A stretch of DNA of 64,000 bases from assembly GCA_003164035.1 (NCBI GenBank), contig PLRS01000048.1:1-64000 (forward strand), given 5' to 3'. This document shows positions 15,958 to 22,107 of this stretch, in pieces. Position 1 is the stretch's first letter. Every line of letters starts with the position of its first letter. Below the pieces are notes generated by a model, which had not been told where the DNA came from, did not search any database, and saw only the letters and a program-made list of their open reading frames with translations. The stretch comes from Bryobacterales bacterium (GTDB lineage: Bacteria; Acidobacteriota; Terriglobia; Bryobacterales; Bryobacteraceae). A program made the translations under genes and the position numbers.

Positions 15958-16073
15958 TACGCACCTGAACTGCCGAATCCCCCAAATCGGTCCCTCAAGC
16001 CTCGGCCCCTCCCCGCCCCCGCGCCGCCCCGAAAGTTGTGGGACAATTGCGAATTAAATCCAAGGAATTCAAA

Positions 16074-17009
16074 GTGCCTGAAACCCCTTCCCGCCGCGCC
16101 GTCCTGGTTTCCGCCGCCTCGGCCGGCGCTGCCCTTCTTGCCCATGCCGCGCCGGCCCCTCCCGACCAGCACACCACCCGTCCCAAGCTCAAGGTGGCCA
16201 TTTTCTCCAAGCACCTCCAGTTCGTCCAGGGTGAAGACCTCGCCCAAGCCGCCGCCAGCCTGGGCTTCGATGCCGTCGATATCACCGTCCGCAAGGGCGG
16301 CCACGTGGACCCGGTCCGCGTCCGCCAGGATCTGCCCCCGCTCGTCGCCATCCTCCGCCGCCATGCTCTCGATGTGCCCATGATCACCACCGATATCGTG
16401 GATGCCGATACCCCCCACGCCGAAGACGTCCTGGCCACCATGGCCGACCTCGGCATCCATCGCTACCGCTGGGGCGGTCTCACCTACGCGCCCGGCCAGC
16501 CCTACCCCGCCCAGCTCGATCGCATGAAGCCGCGCATTGCCCGCCTCGCCGCTCTCAACTCCCGCTACCGGGCCTGCGCCATGTATCACACTCATTCCGG
16601 CAGGAACCTGGTGGGCGCTTCCATCTGGGATCTTTATATATTGCTCAAGGATTACGACCCCGCCGCCGTCGCCGTCAATTTCGATATTGGCCACGCCGTG
16701 ATCGAGGGCGGTCTCGGCGGCTGGATCAACTCCTTCCGCATCACCGGCCCACGCCTCCGCGGCATTGCCGTCAAAGACTTCGTCTGGGCCCAGGAACCTG
16801 GCCACAACTGGAATCCGCAATGGGTACCTCTGGGCCAGGGCATGGTCCCGTTTGCCGAGTTCTTCGCGATGGTGGCCGCGGCGAATTTCGACGGCCCCGT
16901 CCAGGTTCACTTCGAATATCCCCTCAGCGAGCAGCCGGAGGAAGTCTACCCAGCCATGAAACGCGACCTCGCCCAGCTCCGCCGCTATCTCGCCCAGGCT
17001 AAGCTCTGA
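16074..17009 (+). CDS. Sugar phosphate isomerase/epimerase-like TIM barrel, Tat-exported
   Basis: 311 aa with a twin-arginine leader (SRRAVLVSAASAGAALLAHA) and a xylose-isomerase-like barrel (AP_endonuc_2 type): KVAIFSKHLQFV, FDAVDITVRKGGHV, ACAMYHTHSGRN, VNFDIGHAVIEGG and VQVHFEYPL. Metal-ligand candidates are the Glu/His/Asp residues of the last strands. Such proteins isomerise or epimerise keto-sugars; exported acidobacterial ones are mostly uncharacterised. The GTG at 16074 follows AAGGA at 16062-16066 with 7-nt spacing, better than the GTG at 16038. It is 2 bp upstream of the enolase-superfamily gene. Confidence 0.82.
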   Translation: MPETPSRRAVLVSAASAGAALLAHAAPAPPDQHTTRPKLKVAIFSKHLQFVQGEDLAQAAASLGFDAVDITVRKGGHVDPVRVRQDLPPLVAILRRHALDVPMITTDIVDADTPHAEDVLATMADLGIHRYRWGGLTYAPGQPYPAQLDRMKPRIARLAALNSRYRACAMYHTHSGRNLVGASIWDLYILLKDYDPAAVAVNFDIGHAVIEGGLGGWINSFRITGPRLRGIAVKDFVWAQEPGHNWNPQWVPLGQGMVPFAEFFAMVAAANFDGPVQVHFEYPLSEQPEEVYPAMKRDLAQLRRYLAQAKL

Positions 17010-17011
17010 AA

Positions 17012-18409
17012 ATGCGGCGCCGCGAATTCCTCGCCTTGCCCGCCGTTCTGGCCGCCCCGCTAGCCACCGACGCGCGCGTTACCGAAATCCAAATCGCCTT
17101 TGAGGATTATCGCTACAGGGCGCCCTACAAATTCGGCGGTAAGGAGGTGGATCGCGTCACCCTCCTTAACGTACACTGCCGCCTCGAAACCAGGGCCGGC
17201 AAATCCGCCGCCGGTTTCGCCTCCATGCCCCTCGGCAACGTCTGGTCCTTTCCCGCTCCGGACATCTCCTACGGCGATACCCTGGCCGCCATGCAATCGC
17301 TGGCCGGCAAGATCGCCCGCATCACCCTCGGCTACCGCGAGTACGGCCATCCGCTCGACTTCAACCTCGCCCTGGAGCCCGAATACCTGAAAGCCGCCGC
17401 CGATGCCACCCGCGAGCTCCGCCTGCCGCGGCCCATCCCCAAGCTCTGTACCCTGGTCACGGCGAGCCCTTTCGATGCCGCTCTCCACGACGCCTTCGGC
17501 CGCCTCCACGGCCGCAACAGCTTTCGCGTCTGCGGCCGCGAGTTCGTACGCTTCGACCTGGCCCACTACCTCAATCGCGAATTTCGCGGCGAATTCCTGG
17601 ACAATTACCTCCTGCCCAGCCCCACCCCGCGCATCCTCATGTATCATTCCGTAGGCGCGTCCGACCCCCTCACCGCGGCCGACCGAAGCCGTCCCATCGG
17701 CGACGGCTTGCCCGAAACCCTGGAAGATTGGATTCCCTACAACGGCGTTCGCGCCATCAAGATCAAGCTCAACGGCAACGACCTCGCCTGGGACGTGGAC
17801 CGCGTGGCCGCCATCGACCGCGCCGCCGCCGCCGCCGAAGCCCGCCGCGGCCTCTCCGGCTGGCTCTATTCCCTCGATTTCAACGAGCGTTGCCCCAACG
17901 TCCAGTACCTGCTCGATTTCGAGCGCGGCCTCAAAGCCAAAGCCCCGGCTGCTTTCGGCCGTGTCCAGTACATCGAGCAGCCCACCGCCCGCGACCTGGC
18001 CTCCGACCGCCAGAACACTATGTTCGAAGCCGCCCGGCTCAAGCCCATCGTCATCGATGAATCCCTCACCGGCCTGGATGCCCTTCTACTCGCCCGCGAG
18101 ATGGGCTACACCGGCGTCGCCCTCAAGGCCTGCAAAGGCCAGTCCCAAACCGTGCTGCTGGCCGCCGCCGCGCAAAAGTACAAAATGTTCCGCTGCGTCC
18201 AGGACCTCACCTGCCCCGGCGCTGCCCTGGTCGATTCCGCCGGCATTGCCGCCCACATCCCCGGCGTTACCGCTCTCGAAGCCAACGCCCGCGAATACGT
18301 TCCCGCCGCCAATCGCGGGTGGGAAAAGAAATTTCCCGGCATTTTCCAGGTCAAAGACGGCTACCTCTACACCACCGCCCTCGACGGCCCCGGTTTGTGC
18401 ACCAGCTAA
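17012..18409 (+). CDS. Mandelate racemase/muconate lactonizing (enolase superfamily) protein, Tat-exported
   Basis: 465 aa with Tat signal MRRREFLALPAVLAAPLA. The C-terminal barrel shows the lysine motif IKIKLNG, the first metal Asp in LYSLDFNE, Glu in VQYIEQP, Asp/Glu in IVIDESL and the distal lysine region VALKACKGQSQ, as in the MR/MLE subgroup. Members dehydrate or epimerise sugar acids and related hydroxy acids. It is co-transcribed with the preceding TIM-barrel protein, so both probably act on the same periplasmic sugar or sugar acid. The length is somewhat above the usual 370-430, partly because of the leader. Confidence 0.83.
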   Translation: MRRREFLALPAVLAAPLATDARVTEIQIAFEDYRYRAPYKFGGKEVDRVTLLNVHCRLETRAGKSAAGFASMPLGNVWSFPAPDISYGDTLAAMQSLAGKIARITLGYREYGHPLDFNLALEPEYLKAAADATRELRLPRPIPKLCTLVTASPFDAALHDAFGRLHGRNSFRVCGREFVRFDLAHYLNREFRGEFLDNYLLPSPTPRILMYHSVGASDPLTAADRSRPIGDGLPETLEDWIPYNGVRAIKIKLNGNDLAWDVDRVAAIDRAAAAAEARRGLSGWLYSLDFNERCPNVQYLLDFERGLKAKAPAAFGRVQYIEQPTARDLASDRQNTMFEAARLKPIVIDESLTGLDALLLAREMGYTGVALKACKGQSQTVLLAAAAQKYKMFRCVQDLTCPGAALVDSAGIAAHIPGVTALEANAREYVPAANRGWEKKFPGIFQVKDGYLYTTALDGPGLCTS

Positions 18410-18419
18410 TGTAGCCACC

Positions 18420-18690
18420 GTGGCGCAGGCATTCGTGCCCCTGCATTTCGCGCCCTGAAAGGAAAATAAGGTGACCCAATTTTTGTGGGGCAGGTTGTCC
18501 AACCTGCGGACCGATTGTCAATCGGTCCCGCCGGGCGTCAGCCCGGCCGTGCGCTGGCCGGTACGAAACTTGGGTCAACCTAAATTTCCCCGAATTCAGG
18601 AGTTCGGAGATTCGTCTCGACACTTCTTCCGGGCTGCGACACAGTGTCGGAGGCAGACGTCGGCATGACTGCCTGCGCCACGACACGGCA
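18420..18690. repeat. Composite palindrome region (F3-like arms around small hairpins)
   Basis: GTGGCGCAGGCATTCGTGCC (18420-18439) has a partner GGCATGACTGCCTGCGCCAC (18662-18681), resembling the outer arms of F3 at 50812-50925. Between them lie three small hairpins in a row: GCAGGTTGTCCAACCTGC, GACCGATTGTCAATCGGTC and GCCGGGCGTCAGCCCGGC. The right part underlies the first codons of the membrane-protein frame that begins at 18644. Confidence 0.55.
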
Positions 18691-20413
18691 CCATAGCCTC
18701 TGTGAGAAATGCCGGTCAGATCCGGCTTCGCCGGGTGCTACTCTCGACTGCGTGGAGCGCTTCCAAACTAACGCCTGGCCGCGGAGTTTTCCATGGAGGT
18801 CCCATGCCGCCCCTCTCCTATTAGGCCTTTCCTTTTTTGCCGTGAATGAGGCGCCGGTTCTGCGCGGGTACCTGGCGCCCCCTCCCGGGTACGTCGCAGG
18901 CTTCATTCCACAGAACCTGGATTGTTTTCAGTACCAAACCTGGGTCAGCGCCTACCGCCGCGCCAATGTCTGGCTGCTTCCCGACTACCATGCTCCTTGG
19001 GTGACCGAACCAGCCCTGTCGAATCCATACTTCTGGTTCATCGGCCGGACGAGTGCAATACTCGGGATCGATCCTCTCTGGATCTATCATTTTCTTTATC
19101 TGGCCCTCCACATCGCCGCTGGGTACGCGCTGTTCTTCGCCTTGCGCGGATTTACCGACTCGCGGCTCGAAGCGCGGCTGGCGCTCCTGGTTTCCTTCTG
19201 CTCGGTCCCCATCGCGTCGGTGCTGGCGATTGCGACCTTTCCGCTCGCCAAATCCGGTCCCTTGCACGATCTTCTCTGGTTTGCCACCAGGGTCCACGGC
19301 CGCTATAACTCCGACTCCTTTTTCAATGGCATTTCGGGAAGCCCACTGCTGCTGTTCGGCACCGTCTCAATCCTCCTGTGCATGGGCCTGCTGGCGGGCC
19401 ATCTCCGAACGAACTCGCCAAAGTACCTATGGTGGGCCGGCCTGGTTGGCGCCGTCGGCGCGTTTCTCCACCCCTTCGAGATTTTCATTATTGTGGGAGC
19501 CGGCGGGCTGGCGCTTCTGATGCGCAGGGATCGGCCCTTGGCTCAGTCGATCGCAGAAGTGGCGCGCTTCGTTCTTCCGGGCCTGGCCGGCCTGGCGCCA
19601 CACCTGTACGCGCCTCTCCACCACGCCTGGATCAGAGAGGCCGCCGTGCAGAGCCACTGGATACCGTTTTCGCCACCCATGCTCCTGGCGTTGCTCGGCC
19701 TTCCCACCCTGTTCTGTCTCATATCCTATGCGATGCCACTCGGGAAGCGATCCGTCACCGATCCTCTACTCCATTGCTGGTTCATCGGGGTGCTGGTGGC
19801 TTTTTACATTCCCTGGGTGCCCTGGGCTCACCATCTGCTCGACGGTTTCTTTTATGCGGCCGCCATACTGCTGGTACGCCAGGCGGCCCGTTCCCATGTC
19901 CTGCGGCGCCTTTGGGTCGAGCGCCGGCTTCTTGTCAGCCTCTCGATTGGAGCCTGGGTTACCCTCTCCCTGGCGGCGCACGGAGTTTCTTTGGCGGATG
20001 CTTTAGCGGGCGCCAATGTGCCGGGCGGCACGGCAGTGGTGTCGACCACCGACCGCGATGTCCTGACCTGGCTTCGGGAGCACGCCGCCGATAGCGACTT
20101 GGTTCTCTCGCCCAAAGCCAGCGCCGGATTGTTCGCGATGGTGCCCATGCACAGTTTTGCCAGCCACTGGCTGTTCAGCCTCACCTACGACGAGCAGATA
20201 CGCCTGTCGGATGGGTTTTACAGTGGGGCGCTGGACCCGAGCGCGGCGAACGCTCTACTCACCGGCTATGGCGTCAGGTACGCGGTAGTACCGAACGGAT
20301 CTCCCGCCGCGCGCTATTTCTCTGGTCCAGCCAAGACCGTCCGAATCGGATCGGATACGATTTATTCGATACCGAACGCCGCCATGCGACCCTTCACTCC
20401 CCTTCATCGATAG
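18644..20413 (+). CDS. Polytopic membrane protein, unknown function
   Basis: Up to 589 aa, with about ten predicted membrane helices from residue 55 on (for example AAPLLLGLSFFAV, IYHFLYLALHIAAGYALFFAL, LLLFGTVSILLCMGLLAG) and a soluble C-terminal part of about 120 residues. The layout (large first periplasmic loop, many helices, C-terminal domain) resembles GT-C type glycosyltransferase-like proteins, but I see no diagnostic catalytic motif and do not assign one. The first 45-50 residues overlap a repeat region and have no membrane character, so the true start may be downstream of 18644. Confidence 0.6.
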   Translation: MSEADVGMTACATTRHHSLCEKCRSDPASPGATLDCVERFQTNAWPRSFPWRSHAAPLLLGLSFFAVNEAPVLRGYLAPPPGYVAGFIPQNLDCFQYQTWVSAYRRANVWLLPDYHAPWVTEPALSNPYFWFIGRTSAILGIDPLWIYHFLYLALHIAAGYALFFALRGFTDSRLEARLALLVSFCSVPIASVLAIATFPLAKSGPLHDLLWFATRVHGRYNSDSFFNGISGSPLLLFGTVSILLCMGLLAGHLRTNSPKYLWWAGLVGAVGAFLHPFEIFIIVGAGGLALLMRRDRPLAQSIAEVARFVLPGLAGLAPHLYAPLHHAWIREAAVQSHWIPFSPPMLLALLGLPTLFCLISYAMPLGKRSVTDPLLHCWFIGVLVAFYIPWVPWAHHLLDGFFYAAAILLVRQAARSHVLRRLWVERRLLVSLSIGAWVTLSLAAHGVSLADALAGANVPGGTAVVSTTDRDVLTWLREHAADSDLVLSPKASAGLFAMVPMHSFASHWLFSLTYDEQIRLSDGFYSGALDPSAANALLTGYGVRYAVVPNGSPAARYFSGPAKTVRIGSDTIYSIPNAAMRPFTPLHR

Positions 20414-20518
20414 TGGTACCGAATCCCCAGCTACGGAGCCGCTCCGAGGCACCATGCACAAAGGCGTGGCCATGGCCGTACCGAGAACGCTCGAAAGGCG
20501 CACAAAAATGCACAAAGA

Positions 20519-20563
20519 CGTGGAGCGGACCCTCGGTCTGCCACGCCGGGACTCATCCCGGCG
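20519..20563. repeat. Repeat F4, copy 1
   Basis: 45 bp including the hairpin CGCCGGGACTCATCCCGGCG. Its reverse complement recurs at 52459-52503 with only two differences. Confidence 0.75.
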
Positions 20564-20800
20564 CCCTTGGTTGCGGCGACGCTGCGCTGCGGGGCAGCCA
20601 ATCATGGCTGCAGCCGCCTTTCAGGCGGCTCTTTCCTTCGCGCAGCTGCCCACCTATTTCGTGGAGGCTCCCCCGGTAAGGCCCGGCCGGTTTCGTTGCG
20701 GAAGATTGGTGAACTTTCGAATTTTACTTACCCAATTCGCTTCAACGGGTTACAAGCAACCTGCCCGCCCTTTTCGATCTGGGGGAAATTCGTCCCGGGA

Positions 20801-20885
20801 AACCGCTCCCTCGCGGTCGCGGCTCGGTAAGTGACTGAAAACACGTGGCACTCGTAACCGAGCTGCGACCGCGAGGGAGCGGTTT
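20801..20885. repeat. Palindromic repeat F1, best copy
   Basis: Arms AACCGCTCCCTCGCGGTCGC plus GGCTCGGT and the inverse ACCGAGCTGCGACCGCGAGG plus GAGCGGTT (one mismatch) enclose a loop of about 28 nt (AAGTGACTGAAAACACGTGG..). It serves as the reference for all F1 copies. Confidence 0.9.
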
Positions 20886-21076
20886 TCGCGCCTAAACTGT
20901 GAAATCCCCAGATCGGTTAAGCACGCGCCACGCCCCAACCTATGGTCACGCTGCACAAGAATGCACAAAAGTGACCAACTCAAGCCGGCCCATCGGCTCG
21001 GCCGCCGTTGGCTATTCGTTGGCCATTTTCGGAACAGCAACCGCCGGCAATGCGTTATTTAGGTAGAGATCTCGAT

Positions 21077-21271
21077 ATGGTGAAGCTCTTGCTCTGGTGT
21101 ATCTTGGCGGTGCTGTGCTGGCCGTTGGCGCTGGTCGCGCTGGTGCTCTATCCGTTGATTTGGTTACTGTTGCTGCCGTTTCGGCTGGTGGGAATCGCCG
21201 TCGAAGGGGCGCTGGGACTGGTAGTGGCGTTAATCACCCTGCCACTTCGAATGCTGCGCGCAATCGTATAG
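21077..21271 (+). CDS. Small hydrophobic membrane protein
   Basis: 64 aa, almost entirely hydrophobic, with two likely membrane segments (LLLWCILAVLCWPLALVALVLY and ALGLVVALITLPLRML) joined by a short basic loop (LPFRLVG). AGGTAGAG lies 9-16 nt upstream of the ATG at 21077; ATG 21050 is an alternative. No family recognised. It is convergent with the PilZ gene. Confidence 0.5.
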   Translation: MVKLLLWCILAVLCWPLALVALVLYPLIWLLLLPFRLVGIAVEGALGLVVALITLPLRMLRAIV

Positions 21272-21290
21272 GCCGACAGGGAGCCGGAGA

Positions 21291-21662
21291 CTAAACGTGC
21301 AGACGGAGATCCGCCCCGGCGTGGCTGAGCTGCGGTTGCGGCTGGCGGCCCATGGTGCGGAATTCGTAACGCTCGATGGCCACGGCGGCGCCTTTCTCGT
21401 TGCTACGAACGACGCAGCCGTAAATCATGAGCTTCATGGCGCAGGAGTCGTTGAGCAGGACTGGCCACGTCATAGACAGTTCAATGGGCATGCCGGTGGC
21501 AAGCATGCTATCCGTGGTGAACCAAACTCCGCCACTGGAAATATTGAGCGTACGACCCGTGCCGGTTTCGGCGATCCGCTGGCCGTACAGCATCTTGTAC
21601 CGCACTTCCTGTTCGATCTGGAAGCGGCGTTTCACTCGCCGCTCACGCTCGCCGTTGGTCAT
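21291..21662 (-). CDS. PilZ-domain protein
   Basis: 123 aa from ATG 21662. The c-di-GMP-binding elements are an arginine motif (RERRVKRRF) at the N-terminus and the NISSGGVWF motif (consensus D/NxSxxG) about 25 residues later, followed by the beta-barrel strand LMIYGCVVRSNEKGAAVAI. A receptor for cyclic di-GMP is likely; the REC-GGDEF protein at 14789-15784 is a possible source. The frame extends to 21800, but the extra 46 residues do not resemble PilZ. Confidence 0.78.
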   Translation of the reverse strand: MTNGERERRVKRRFQIEQEVRYKMLYGQRIAETGTGRTLNISSGGVWFTTDSMLATGMPIELSMTWPVLLNDSCAMKLMIYGCVVRSNEKGAAVAIERYEFRTMGRQPQPQLSHAGADLRLHV

Positions 21663-21899
21663 TGACCGCTCATCCTGTATTTCGATCACGGGCGTCACCT
21701 GTTTGCAAGATACCTTGCCGGAGCCGAATCCCTCAATATGTCTTTGGTTAGGCAGGTTTTCCGTACTGGCCCAGTACCGTGGTTCCAGCGGCAATTGCAT
21801 AAGTTACATGTTTGTAATAACTTACGCGTGGGATGGCGGTTAATGGGGACGGCCGGCAACGGGTCGTTTTCCGGGGGGAAAATATTTTGCAAAAATTAC

Positions 21900-21928
21900 T
21901 GGACAACAAGGTCTTAAATTGCTAATAT
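21900..21928 (+). promoter_or_regulatory. Strong sigma-70 promoter of the small-RNA candidate
   Basis: TGGACA (21900-21905), a 17-bp spacer, and TAATAT (21923-21928) preceded by TGC, which makes an extended -10. Five of six bases fit the -35 consensus and five of six the -10. Predicted start is about 21935. No open reading frame follows. Confidence 0.7.
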
Positions 21929-21934
21929 TAAATC

Positions 21935-22026
21935 AACACAGACAGCATCCCTGGCGGCGAGTCCCCTCCCGCCGCCAACCCCTCTGAGTGCAAGAGCCCC
22001 GAGTGATCCACTCGGGGCTTTTTCTT
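21935..22026 (+). ncRNA. Small-RNA candidate, about 90 nt
   Basis: The transcript predicted between the promoter at 21900-21928 and the terminator at 21995-22026 has no ATG and no coding potential. It folds into a first hairpin (GGCGGCG at 21953-21959 with CGCCGCC at 21970-21976) whose 10-nt loop AGTCCCCTCC contains CCCCTCC, complementary to Shine-Dalgarno sequences. A single-stranded AACCCCTCTGAG follows, then the terminator hairpin. This is the organisation of C-rich-loop regulatory RNAs that block translation starts. It lies between pilZ (divergent) and lptD (convergent). It is a prediction from sequence only. Confidence 0.65.
21995..22026 (+). terminator. Rho-independent terminator
   Basis: Perfect 11-bp stem AGCCCCGAGTG/CACTCGGGGCT with a 3-nt loop, followed by TTTTTCTTTTTT. 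It is oriented for plus-strand transcription; in the other direction no T tract follows, so it does not serve lptD. Confidence 0.92.
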
Positions 22027-22035
22027 TTTTCAAAG

Positions 22036-22107
22036 CTATCAGCGTTCAGCACTCAGCTTTCGAACTGCCTTGCGCGGTCGCGTTAGCCGACCGCTGATTG
22101 CTACTCA
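22036..22107. repeat. Dispersed repeat F6-related
   Basis: TATCAGCGTTCAGCACTCAG..and GCCGACCGCTGATTGCTACT resemble the words of 11641-11702. It overlaps the 3' end of lptD slightly. Confidence 0.45.

Larger units (their letters stand above)
20414..21076. other. Repeat-rich non-coding interval
   Basis: 663 bp without a convincing gene. It contains GCACAAA words (20456-20516 and 20950-20971), repeat F4 (20519-20563) and the best copy of repeat F1 (20801-20885). Confidence 0.7.

Noticed and set aside
15785-15985. N-terminal extension of the REC-GGDEF protein
   Set aside because: The extra 67 codons are translated F1/F2 repeat; the REC domain starts after the TTG with a good Shine-Dalgarno.
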